The position numbers and the translations under genes are program-made. From Brumimicrobium oceani (GTDB lineage: Bacteria > Bacteroidota > Bacteroidia > Flavobacteriales_D > Crocinitomicaceae): a DNA stretch of 64,000 nucleotides. Every line of letters begins with the position of its first letter. Positions within the stretch are counted from its first letter, which is position 1. The notes under the pieces were generated by a model that worked only from the letters and a program-made list of their open reading frames with translations, had not been told where the DNA came from and ran no database searches. The stretch is taken from NCBI RefSeq assembly GCF_003143775.1, contig NZ_QFRJ01000011.1:52163-116162 (forward strand), given 5' to 3'. Shown piece after piece: positions 44,372 to 53,380 of this stretch.

Positions 44372-44773
44372 TTATGCCTTTTTGCCCAACAATTTGATAA
44401 GTACAACAGCGAAAAACACTCCAAAAATAAAGTCATTTGCGCCATATATTGTATAAAAAACACCAGCGAAGGCATCTTGTTCATAAACTGCGCTTAAAGA
44501 ATTAGAAGTAAACCAATTAATGTAAACAGTAACATAAATAATCTTCTCGATCAAAAAAACAGCAACTAAAGCGGGTAAAGTATGGTATTTATTTCGAACT
44601 GCAACATAAGCCATTCCCCAAAGAATGATTGAGATTAACCCAAAATATCCCATAACATCTGGCTGGGTATTCATCAGGACATTGTTTGTAAAGAATTTTG
44701 AGAGTGTAAGCACACCTAAAATATTCGCTAATCCTGCGAATAGAAATCCTTTGGAAATTGTTGAAGTCTTCAT
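44372..44773 (-). CDS. Small membrane protein
   Basis: A 133-residue protein with four hydrophobic helices and a basic C-terminus (LLGKKA). The sequence begins with MKTSTISKGFLFAGLANILG. No family is recognised. It lies 53 bp behind the alpha/beta hydrolase gene start and may share its transcript. Confidence 0.6.
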   Translation of the reverse strand: MKTSTISKGFLFAGLANILGVLTLSKFFTNNVLMNTQPDVMGYFGLISIILWGMAYVAVRNKYHTLPALVAVFLIEKIIYVTVYINWFTSNSLSAVYEQDAFAGVFYTIYGANDFIFGVFFAVVLIKLLGKKA

Positions 44774-44839
44774 CTTTTAATTTATGGTTTATAGAGCGTA
44801 TAAAATATTGCTTCTCATTTAATAAAGTATCAATAAACA

Positions 44840-45403
44840 TTAGCGATCATTGTTGGAATTCTCCTCATCGATTTCTTCTTCCAGATTTTCAGAATAAAGT
44901 AACTCGTGATCTTTATTTAAGCCGATAATTGTAACCAAACTTTTAACCGTATTATAGAGCATTAAAATTACGGTAATCATCAGTCCACTCAGCAATGAAG
45001 TTACAATAAGCGTTATCCAATAAATGGCGCTGAACCATTGAATTGGTACATTATCGGATTCTAAAATTGGAAAGTTGAATAATTGATACAAAATGAGTGC
45101 AGAAACAAAAAGAATTACGTCGAATTTGGCAATTTTAAGTATTTGGAAGTAATGCCGCTCTTTCAAACTTTTATTTGTTCCAAAACTCACACCGAGTAAA
45201 GTTAAAAGCAAAGTTAATATTGTACCTGATGCGAAGATGATGGTATTACATAGTCTGTTTAATCCTTCTAATGAGTTTTCTAGCAACCCTCTTGCCTCAT
45301 AATCTGTGATGTTTCCCAAAAGCGCAACTCCAAGTGCGGTGAAAATCGCAACCGTGAGTCCTCCAGAAATAGCGTTACCGTTATATTTTATGTATCTTAT
45401 CAT
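44840..45403 (-). CDS. Membrane protein, unknown
   Basis: A 187-residue protein with four hydrophobic helices and an acidic, Asn-rich C-terminal tail (EEEIDEENSNNDR). No family is recognised. Its first bases overlap the last bases of the DUF421 gene (45400-45403), so translation is probably coupled. Confidence 0.6.
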   Translation of the reverse strand: MIRYIKYNGNAISGGLTVAIFTALGVALLGNITDYEARGLLENSLEGLNRLCNTIIFASGTILTLLLTLLGVSFGTNKSLKERHYFQILKIAKFDVILFVSALILYQLFNFPILESDNVPIQWFSAIYWITLIVTSLLSGLMITVILMLYNTVKSLVTIIGLNKDHELLYSENLEEEIDEENSNNDR

Positions 45404-45915
45404 GATAATCCGTGAGTTTCTACGTTCTTTAATAAATCCTCAGAAAGCTCCTTATTTTCATTATTGTGCAAAACAGAAACGTCTCCTGTACTTTCAAAAA
45501 CCACCGCTTTTACCTCACTAAAGTCATGAACATTGGCCTCTCTCAATTTAGCAATCAAATCATCTTCGCCGACATTACATTTTTTCAAAGCACCATACAA
45601 AATCTCACCTTTCCACATAATTACTTCTGGTTTATTGGTAAACAATTTTTGAAAGGCATTCATTTTTCTAACCATGAAAGAAAAAAGGGTTTGAAATGCA
45701 ATTATGGTAATTAGTGCAAGCCCACCTTTCAACAGCGATTGATCGTTATTTAAAATTATAGAAGCCAATATGGATCCAACTGCAATAGTTGATGCAAAAT
45801 CAAAACTTGACATTTTAGCGAATGTTCTTAATCCAAAAATTCGTGTTATAATAATGGTGATTCCAAAAATCCCAAAAACCGATAAAATTAACAATAGTAC
45901 TTCCTGAAGTGTCAT
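45400..45915 (-). CDS. DUF421 membrane protein (YetF-like)
   Basis: A 171-residue protein. Three N-terminal transmembrane helices are followed by the DUF421 soluble domain: RIFGLRTFAKMSSFDFASTI, then KPEVIMWKGEILYGALKKCN and DLIAKLREANVHDFSEVKAV. The family is found in Bacillus YetF and many Bacteroidota; its function is unknown. It is coupled to the downstream membrane protein by a 4-bp overlap. Confidence 0.88.
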   Translation of the reverse strand: MTLQEVLLLILSVFGIFGITIIITRIFGLRTFAKMSSFDFASTIAVGSILASIILNNDQSLLKGGLALITIIAFQTLFSFMVRKMNAFQKLFTNKPEVIMWKGEILYGALKKCNVGEDDLIAKLREANVHDFSEVKAVVFESTGDVSVLHNNENKELSEDLLKNVETHGLS

Positions 45916-46375
45916 GATGGATTATTTTATGTTACTAGAATAAAGATAATTAAAATGAAAAATCACCAGCGCTAAATGCTTATAAATAAAGCTAAAATCA
46001 CTGACTCAGGTTTTCGACAATCTAAGTCATCGGTAAAAAGAGATAAACCTTTTACAAGAGAGTGGATAGTCGGGTTCTATTCAGTTTTAATTTCTTAGCA
46101 ATTATTCACCTAATCTTAGTAAAGATAAAATGTAAAAATGTAGAAGTAACTCATTCGGTAACCGGATAACTCTTTGGTGTTTTACTTTAAGGGAATAAAA
46201 TGGGAGAAACTTCACAATTCTGGATGATGAACATTTAGCCTCCCCGAATTCAGTTAGTTCTCATTCTAAAATAACTGTTAGGCATTCCCTAAAGATTTTT
46301 CAAACAGGAAACAATAACTCAAAAAAAAACAGAGGATAAACTTCGCTTTCGCTCTGTTTCTCACTCTGCTTTTTG
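45916..46375. other. Intergenic region, no gene seen
   Basis: AT-rich and non-coding; the tRNA-Leu terminator lies at its right end. No repeat or RNA structure recognised. Confidence 0.4.
46321..46360 (-). terminator. Terminator after tRNA-Leu
   Basis: On the minus strand AAACAGAG pairs with CTCTGTTT around a GC-rich loop, followed by a run of T. Confidence 0.8.
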
Positions 46376-46457
46376 TACCCGGGGCGGGAATCGAACCCGC
46401 ACTCCCGAAAGAACTGGATTTTGAATCCAGCGCGTCTACCAATTCCGCCACCCGGGC
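46376..46457 (-). tRNA. tRNA-Leu (anticodon CAA)
   Basis: Minus strand: acceptor GCCCGGG with CCCGGGT (one G-T pair), anticodon arm CTGGATT-CAA-AATCCAG, long variable arm and T arm GGGTTCGAATCCC. Confidence 0.94.
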
Positions 46458-46543
46458 TTGTTGAATTGGGTGTGCAAATTTAACTAAAATAAACTGTAGA
46501 ACAACAAAAGTGTTGTCTTTTTTTAATTTAAAATTTTGTGAAA

Positions 46544-46582
46544 TAAAAAAAGCGTCTCTCTTAAAGAGAAACGCTTTTTTTT
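46544..46582 (-). terminator. Terminator of the first T9SS cargo gene
   Basis: AGCGTCTCTC (46551-46560) pairs with GAGAAACGCT (46566-46575), with A and T runs on both sides; bidirectional. Confidence 0.85.
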
Positions 46583-46600
46583 AAACTTACTAAAAGCTAA

Positions 46601-49600
46601 TTATTGCTTTACAACTTTAAAGGTTCTTTGACCTTCGTTATTGTATACACGTAGCGTATAAATTCCCTTCTCAAGGTGATCAATCGCTATTGTTGCTTCT
46701 GTTGCGTTTGTTAAAGCCTTATCTTCAACCAATACTACTCTACCGTTCATATCTAACATTTCTAATTTTAAAGAAGAAGTATTAGATGGGTTTACGATAT
46801 TCAAAAGATTTGTTGTTGGATTCGGATATACTGAAATCTCAGCAAACATTTCCTCAGCCAATGATAAGTAATCACAAGTTCCGTCTACTGTAACAGTAAC
46901 AATAGAAGTATCCGCTGGACAAACACCATTATCTGCAACATAGAAATAGTTGTAGTTACCTGGTATTGGCTGCGCTTTTGGCTGTGAACTCGGTAGTAGA
47001 GTGTTTGTAAAGTCAAACCATTCTCCTCCTAGATCAACATTTCCTCCAATTACACCATAAAGGTTGATTGGTTCGTTCATACAAACTGTGATTGATCCAT
47101 CAGTTCCTGCAGAAGATGGTCCGAAAACATTAATTGTAGCGAATGTTGTATCATAACACACTGCTCTCTCAACATATAGTACATCATAAGAACCAGTTGG
47201 TAAGAACTGAACATTGAAAACTGTATCATCTACCAAGTAAGAAGGTTGATCTGGGAAAGACCAGTTACCACCACCATTTGGCTTAACGATAATATTATCC
47301 TCTAAGTTCACTGTATTGTCGAAACGACAAACATCCAAAGAACCGTCTTGACCTCCTAAACTAATACAGTCATCAATAACTACATTATCTAATAACACAT
47401 CGTTATAAAACGCTGAACTTGTTGTAGTGGTTTGATTCACCATGAATCGTACTTGAATGGTATCATTCATAAAGGCACTTAAATCGTAGTTAACAAACAT
47501 CCACTCTGTACTGTCCCCTGCTAAGGTATCAAGATAAGTCCAAGTTGAACCATCATAAACCTCCACGATCATTGGGTTGTTGTCACCAGGATTTGTTGTA
47601 TTATTACTAAACCATTCAAACGCTAAGTAAGGAGTTGTTAGCGCTCCCAAATCAATTGGTGGCGTCACTAACATAATACTATCTGGAGTTGGTGTTGAAC
47701 CATCTGTCCAAGCATAAGTACCAGCAGCTCTTCCGTTTGCCGTTGCACCATAACCTGGAGCACCAGTAAACTTCCAAAAAGTATTCCCACTCCCTGGAGC
47801 AGAAGATAAGTTATCCCAACATTGTGGTTGTATTCCACTACTGAAAGTCTCTGAGTAAGGTGCTAAAGCTATACCACAATCTGTATAAACTGAATATGGA
47901 CCTCTCCATGCACTTGAATCACCACCTCCGCAATCAGATTGCACATAGAAATCGTATTCAGCACTTGGGTTTAAACCTGTAACATTAAATGGATTGGTAT
48001 TCACAGAAACTGATGTACCTGAACCTGGTGTAAATCCTGCTAAACCATATTCAATAACCCATGAAGTTGCGGAATTCAATTCAACCCATGACAAATCAAC
48101 AGAGTTAGTTCCAACACTAACCGTGTCAATATCCATTACTGGAAGACAAGAAGGTGGTGTCAACACTTCCATCATGAAATCAATAGCAGACCCCCAAGTT
48201 TCACTACTACAAGGCAATGGGTTAGAAGAAGACCCCCATTCACCTCTGACTCTTACACGATAAGTTCCTACTGGAGTTCCAGCAGGAATTTGTATTTGCT
48301 GCGTCGAAGCACCCGAAGCACCTGTACCAGATGACAACAACTCTGTAGCTGGATCAAAAACAAAATCATTATTCCAATCCACCCACATTCTCACCACGTA
48401 AGAAGTAGAGTAACTGTAGGTTGTGTTCAAGTCTAAAGTCAGTGTTTCATATACCTGCATTGTTTGAGCAGTTTCATCAGTGTACCCATTAGGCAAAGGG
48501 AAAGACGTTATTGTATGAGAAACATCTGCAATGGCACCTACCGTTTCAATTAATGGTAAATACTCTGATGTGCTTGTATAAACTGGAAAACAGTAAATAT
48601 TCGAGAATTCAAATGGTCCAGCCCAGTCACTCAAGTCACCTCCACCACAATCAGTCTGCACATAAAACTCATACGCTGTGTTTGGAGAGATAGTGATGTT
48701 GTAAGGATTTGATGTTATCTGGTTAGCTGGTGTACCTGTTCCTTGAGCGAAACCTGCAACACCGTATTCAATATTCCATATAGTAGATCCGTTGTTCTCT
48801 GTCCAAGATAAATCTGCTGAAGTTGAAGTGATATTATTCACCACTAAATTAGTTGGTTTAATACAAGTTGGTGCTTCAATTATAGCAATATCATCAAGGG
48901 AGATATCTCCATTGAAACTTGCTCCTCTTATTCCTTCAAATCTCAAAGAAACTACTCCTGAATACCCGTTCAACAAAACTAATTTTTCCATCCAAGGGTC
49001 AGAACCACTAGTTTGTTGCTCGCCAACTATTGTCTCTTCTGTTGTCCAAGTGAGTCCATTATCTGTAGAAACCTGAACATTCAAAGTGTTGATGTCTGAA
49101 CCATACATGTGGTAATAAAAAACCAACTGCGGTGTTGTCAACCCTGACAAATCAATTTGCGGAGTATACAAATAAGCTGTTGCTCCATTTGATCCAGAAG
49201 ACGCTTCTGTATAGAAGAAATTACTTCCACTATAAGCACTATTTGGTCCGGTGTTAGTTGATGAAGTAGAACTTCCAACATTCCAACGGTAAGCTGATGT
49301 TGTATTGTTTGGAGACGAGTCCCAGCAATCACCAATATCAGAACTAGTTGTAGTCATTGCGCTTTCAACATCATAAAACCAAGGTGCTACCTCTGCGACA
49401 CAAGCGGTAAAAAAAGATAATGGGCCAACCCATCCACTCAAATCACCTCCACCACAATCAGCTTGAACATAAACATCATAAGTGGTTGCTGGATTTAATC
49501 CAGTTATTACCGAAGATTGACTTGTGTTTCCTACATCAGAACCAATTGCAGCAGCAGTACCTTGAGCATATCCTGCAGCACCCCATTCAACATTCCATGT

Positions 49601-50188
49601 AGTGGCTGTTCCATTCTCCGTCCAATCTATTGTAGCTCCACCTGAAGTTATGGCAGAAGAGATTAGATTTATTGGATCCGGACACGTTATTGTGGTTACC
49701 GAGAAATTAGTTACATCAAAATCCAAGTCATTTGGAGTTCCCCACTGACCAGCAGCAATGTAAACTGTTTGGTTTGGAGAAATAATTGCTGTAACAGTAA
49801 GTGAAATATTACTCGAAAAACCACCAGATACAGCATCTAACTGATTAGAGAACTGTGTTCCTGTACAATTAGTAAAAATCCCCAGTCCAGTATAGGTATT
49901 TCGCGTGTAAATCGTCATCGTAATTTCCTCTGCGGTGGCCCCAGCAGTATACTCAAACATATAAGCATCATCATCCCAATAATAACCTGGAACTATTGAA
50001 CCTGGAGGATTAATATTCCAGTCTTCAACACCACCTGTCCCTGGGGTTGTAATACCGGTTGCGGTGTATCCATTAGTAATGGCAACACCTGTCGCACAAC
50101 CAAATTGTGCTACGGAAAAATTAGCGAAGGAAGCCGAGACGAACAAAGCCAAACCGTAATCCCGAAGCTTTTTGTAAAGAGTTTTCAT
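46601..50188 (-). CDS. T9SS modular cargo protein A
   Basis: A 1195-residue exported protein. Signal peptide to about residue 27 (VAQF). An N-terminal unknown domain (28-170) precedes Fn3, a MAM/cleaved-adhesin-like domain, Fn3, GEVED, Fn3 and a second adhesin-like domain (772-935). Two Ig-like repeats follow, then a type A sorting domain (about 1110-1195) with FAEISVYPNPTTNLLN, MLDMNGRVVLVE and GIYTLRVYNNEGQ. The Fn3 units share CGGGDLSGW. It has its own terminator. The 47366-47932 part is almost identical to the neighbouring paralogue. Probably a surface or secreted adhesin-type protein. Confidence 0.9.
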   Translation of the reverse strand: MKTLYKKLRDYGLALFVSASFANFSVAQFGCATGVAITNGYTATGITTPGTGGVEDWNINPPGSIVPGYYWDDDAYMFEYTAGATAEEITMTIYTRNTYTGLGIFTNCTGTQFSNQLDAVSGGFSSNISLTVTAIISPNQTVYIAAGQWGTPNDLDFDVTNFSVTTITCPDPINLISSAITSGGATIDWTENGTATTWNVEWGAAGYAQGTAAAIGSDVGNTSQSSVITGLNPATTYDVYVQADCGGGDLSGWVGPLSFFTACVAEVAPWFYDVESAMTTTSSDIGDCWDSSPNNTTSAYRWNVGSSTSSTNTGPNSAYSGSNFFYTEASSGSNGATAYLYTPQIDLSGLTTPQLVFYYHMYGSDINTLNVQVSTDNGLTWTTEETIVGEQQTSGSDPWMEKLVLLNGYSGVVSLRFEGIRGASFNGDISLDDIAIIEAPTCIKPTNLVVNNITSTSADLSWTENNGSTIWNIEYGVAGFAQGTGTPANQITSNPYNITISPNTAYEFYVQTDCGGGDLSDWAGPFEFSNIYCFPVYTSTSEYLPLIETVGAIADVSHTITSFPLPNGYTDETAQTMQVYETLTLDLNTTYSYSTSYVVRMWVDWNNDFVFDPATELLSSGTGASGASTQQIQIPAGTPVGTYRVRVRGEWGSSSNPLPCSSETWGSAIDFMMEVLTPPSCLPVMDIDTVSVGTNSVDLSWVELNSATSWVIEYGLAGFTPGSGTSVSVNTNPFNVTGLNPSAEYDFYVQSDCGGGDSSAWRGPYSVYTDCGIALAPYSETFSSGIQPQCWDNLSSAPGSGNTFWKFTGAPGYGATANGRAAGTYAWTDGSTPTPDSIMLVTPPIDLGALTTPYLAFEWFSNNTTNPGDNNPMIVEVYDGSTWTYLDTLAGDSTEWMFVNYDLSAFMNDTIQVRFMVNQTTTTSSAFYNDVLLDNVVIDDCISLGGQDGSLDVCRFDNTVNLEDNIIVKPNGGGNWSFPDQPSYLVDDTVFNVQFLPTGSYDVLYVERAVCYDTTFATINVFGPSSAGTDGSITVCMNEPINLYGVIGGNVDLGGEWFDFTNTLLPSSQPKAQPIPGNYNYFYVADNGVCPADTSIVTVTVDGTCDYLSLAEEMFAEISVYPNPTTNLLNIVNPSNTSSLKLEMLDMNGRVVLVEDKALTNATEATIAIDHLEKGIYTLRVYNNEGQRTFKVVKQ
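47366..47932 (-). repeat. Near-identical block shared with 51218-51784
   Basis: Offset 3852 bp. About seven differences were seen over roughly 567 bp, while the flanks of the two genes diverge strongly. Confidence 0.85.
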
Positions 50189-50395
50189 AAATAAGTTTAT
50201 TTTAAAAAATGTTAGTTATTCCATAAAGTTAATTAATCTAAATTACTGAACAAAAAAATATGGACATTTTAATTATAAACAACGGAATATCAGATATAGT
50301 AAACACAGTTAACTAAAGTCTAAAACACGGAATAAAAATTCCAAAATGATATAAAAGCATATTATGACTAACACCAAAATAAAATACTAATGCAT

Positions 50396-50430
50396 AAAAA
50401 AGCGCCTCCCAAATTGAGAGGCGCTTTTAT
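50396..50430 (-). terminator. Terminator of the second T9SS cargo gene
   Basis: GCGCCTC (50402-50408) pairs with GAGGCGC (50418-50424), flanked by A and T runs. Confidence 0.85.
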
Positions 50431-50452
50431 AATTATGATATTTCAATGAAAA

Positions 50453-53224
50453 TTATTGCTTCACAATCTTGAAAGTTTTCTGACCTTCATTATTGTAAAT
50501 TCTCATTGTATAGATTCCTTTCTCAAGGTGATCGATTGACAATGTAGATTCTGATGCGTTATTTAACTCTTTGTTTTCTACTAACACTACGCGCCCATTC
50601 ATATCCAACATTTCCACTTTTAAAGAAGAAGTGTTTGCAGGGTTTGAAATTGTCAAGAAACTTGTTGCAGGGTTAGGGAATACTGAAATTTCAGCAAACA
50701 TTTCCTCACCTATAGACAGCCAGTCACAGTCTCCTAAAACAGACACCTCAACCAATGCTGTGTCCGCAGGACAAACGCCATTTGTAACAACATAGTTAAA
50801 GTTATATTGACCCGGGATGTTTTGTGCTTTTGGCTGAGCTGTATTCAATAATGTGTTACTGAAATCATACCAATCACCTCCCATATCAACACTTCCTGAT
50901 AAAGCTGAGAACAAATCGATTGGTGCATTCTTACAAACTGTCACTGTACCATCAGTTCCTGCAGAAGAAGGACCGAAAACATTGATGATTGCCAAAGTAG
51001 TGTCGTAACAAACTGCTCTTTCCACATAGAACACTTCGTATGTTCCAACAGGTAAGTACTGAACATTAAATATAGTATCATCAACTAAATATGCTGACTG
51101 ATCCGGGAAAGACCAATTACCACCACCATTTGGTTTAACGATAATATTATCTTCTAAATTCACTGTATTGTCTAATCTACAAACATCTAAAGAGCCATCT
51201 TGGCCACCTAAACTAATACAGTCATCAATAACTACATTATCTAATAACACATCGTTATAAAACGCTGAACTTGTTGTAGTGGTTTGATTCACCATGAATC
51301 GTACTTGAATGGTATCATTCATAAACGCACTTAAATCGTAGTTAACAAACATCCACTCTGTACTGTCCCCTGCTAAGGTATCAAGATAAGTCCAAGTTGA
51401 ACCATCATAAACCTCCACGATCATTGGGTTGTTGTCACCAGGATTTGTTGTATTATTACTAAACCATTCAAACGCTAAGTAAGGAGTTGTTAGCGCTCCC
51501 AAATCAATTGGTGGCGTCACTAACATAATACTATCTGGAGTTGGTGTTGAACCATCTGTCCAAGCATAAGTACCAGCAGCTCTTCCGTTTGCCGTTGCAC
51601 CATAACCTGGAGCACCAGTAAACTTCCAAAAAGTATTCGCACTCCCTGGAGCAGAAGATAAGTTATCCCAACATTGTGGTTGTATTCCACTACTGAAGGT
51701 CTCTGAGTAGGGTGCTAAAGCGATACCACAATCTGTATAAACTGAATATGGACCTCTCCATGCACTTGAATCACCACCTCCACAATCAGATTGAACGTAG
51801 AAATCGTATTCAGAACTAGGATTTAATCCAGTAATAACAAAAGGGTTTGATGTCGCTGTTGCAAAAGTACCAGAACCTGGAGTAAATCCGGCAGGACCGT
51901 ACTCAATTTCCCATGATGTAGCTGAATTCAATTCAGTCCATGTTAATTCCACAGAGGTAGTTGAAACATTTACTGTATCGATATCCATAACTGGCAAACA
52001 GCTAGGTGGTGCAATAATGTTTAAAGTAAAATCAACTGCAGTTCCCCATGTTGCAGAACCACAAGGTACAGGTGTTGAGAATGATCCATAAATTCCTCGA
52101 ACTCTCATTCGATAGTTTCCTTGTGGTGTACCTGCAGGAATTGTAAGTTGTTGAACGATAGTAGCATTTGAATTTTGACCTAAGGACAATAATTCTGAAG
52201 CATCAAAATTAAAATCTTGATTCCAATCAACCCAAACAGCAACTGAATTCCCGAAAGAAGGAGTATAAGTAGTTGTTAAGTCAAATAACATTGTTTCATA
52301 AGCTTCGATAACTTGAGCAGTCTCATCAGAATACCCTCCGGTTGGTTGTGCTGTAGCAGTGAAAGATGCATCTACAATTGCACCATTTGTCTCTACCAAT
52401 GATAAATACTCACTAGTACTCGAATATGAAGGAGTACAATAAGTGTTATCAAAGTAATAAGGTCCAGCCCAAGTACTAAAATCTCCACCACCACAATCTG
52501 TCTGAACATAAAATTCATAAGCTGTGTTTGCTGAAATTGCAACAGTATAAGGATTAGTTGTTATTGGCCCTGACAAAGTTCCACTACCTGGAGTAAAACC
52601 AGCAACACCATACTCAACTTCCCAAGTTGTTGCTCCATTATTTTCTGTCCAGCTTAAATCTGCTGAAGTAGCAGAAATATTTGAGGCAGTCAATCCTGTT
52701 GGAGGCAAACAAGTTGGAGGGGCAACAATACTTAATTTAAAATCAATTGTTGAACCATACAGAACTTGACCACATGCCGGAGGATTAGCAGTAGAGCCGT
52801 ACTGACCACGAACTCTCATTCTATAATCTCCAACGGGTGTTCCTACAGGAACTGTTACCATTAAAGTTTTATTTGCATTTCCATCTGCCAATGAAGCCAT
52901 TAACTCAGCTGGATCAAATGTGAAATCATTATTCCAGTCTACCCAGATATTCACACCATTACCACCACCAACATAACTCGTGTTGATTTCAAAAGTTTGT
53001 GTTTCAAAAGATTCGAAAGTTTGTGTTGTTTCATCTGCATAAGAACCTGCTGGCTGAGTAGATGCACTATATGAGACATTAGAAACAGCGAGGTTAGAAC
53101 TTACTGCACTAAGATAATCAAAAGTGTAGTCCGTAGAGACGGTACAATAGGTTTGTGCTTGGACATTTGTTCCAAACATCGCTGCTGCAAAAAGCAGCAA
53201 ACCACTGAGTATATTTTTCTTCAT
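50453..53224 (-). CDS. T9SS modular cargo protein B
   Basis: A 923-residue paralogue. Signal peptide to about 23 (VQAQ). Order: GEVED (25-165), Fn3, GEVED (262-400), Fn3, MAM/adhesin-like (497-660), two Ig-like repeats and sorting domain (840-923) ending in the KTFKIVKQ of T9SS type A proteins. The adhesin domain region is nearly identical at DNA level to that of protein A. The Ig-like part continues as GGNWSFPDQS. It is probably a surface or secreted adhesin-type protein. Confidence 0.9.
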   Translation of the reverse strand: MKKNILSGLLLFAAAMFGTNVQAQTYCTVSTDYTFDYLSAVSSNLAVSNVSYSASTQPAGSYADETTQTFESFETQTFEINTSYVGGGNGVNIWVDWNNDFTFDPAELMASLADGNANKTLMVTVPVGTPVGDYRMRVRGQYGSTANPPACGQVLYGSTIDFKLSIVAPPTCLPPTGLTASNISATSADLSWTENNGATTWEVEYGVAGFTPGSGTLSGPITTNPYTVAISANTAYEFYVQTDCGGGDFSTWAGPYYFDNTYCTPSYSSTSEYLSLVETNGAIVDASFTATAQPTGGYSDETAQVIEAYETMLFDLTTTYTPSFGNSVAVWVDWNQDFNFDASELLSLGQNSNATIVQQLTIPAGTPQGNYRMRVRGIYGSFSTPVPCGSATWGTAVDFTLNIIAPPSCLPVMDIDTVNVSTTSVELTWTELNSATSWEIEYGPAGFTPGSGTFATATSNPFVITGLNPSSEYDFYVQSDCGGGDSSAWRGPYSVYTDCGIALAPYSETFSSGIQPQCWDNLSSAPGSANTFWKFTGAPGYGATANGRAAGTYAWTDGSTPTPDSIMLVTPPIDLGALTTPYLAFEWFSNNTTNPGDNNPMIVEVYDGSTWTYLDTLAGDSTEWMFVNYDLSAFMNDTIQVRFMVNQTTTTSSAFYNDVLLDNVVIDDCISLGGQDGSLDVCRLDNTVNLEDNIIVKPNGGGNWSFPDQSAYLVDDTIFNVQYLPVGTYEVFYVERAVCYDTTLAIINVFGPSSAGTDGTVTVCKNAPIDLFSALSGSVDMGGDWYDFSNTLLNTAQPKAQNIPGQYNFNYVVTNGVCPADTALVEVSVLGDCDWLSIGEEMFAEISVFPNPATSFLTISNPANTSSLKVEMLDMNGRVVLVENKELNNASESTLSIDHLEKGIYTMRIYNNEGQKTFKIVKQ

Positions 53225-53254
53225 AAATAGAGTATTTAAAAATTAATATTAAGC

Positions 53255-53262
53255 CAAATTTA
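53255..53262 (-). promoter_or_regulatory. Promoter -7 element for cargo gene B
   Basis: TAAATTTG on the minus strand, 30 nt before the ATG. Confidence 0.45.
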
Positions 53263-53325
53263 AAGTTTAAAAACGATTAAAACAAGAATATTTTATATAT
53301 CGTACCTCATATTTATTGTTACCAT

Positions 53326-53358
53326 AAAAAAAGAGCGTCTTTCCGAAGAAAGACGCTC
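53326..53358 (-). terminator. Terminator of the third T9SS cargo gene
   Basis: GAGCGTCTTTC (53333-53343) pairs exactly with GAAAGACGCTC (53348-53358), preceded by an A run. Confidence 0.88.
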
Positions 53359-53380
53359 AAAACCAGTTACAAAAATATAA

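Noticed and set aside
46501..46516. ACAAC/GTTGT hairpin followed by T run as a plus-strand terminator
   Set aside because: No plus-strand gene precedes it; the short stem is probably chance in AT-rich DNA.
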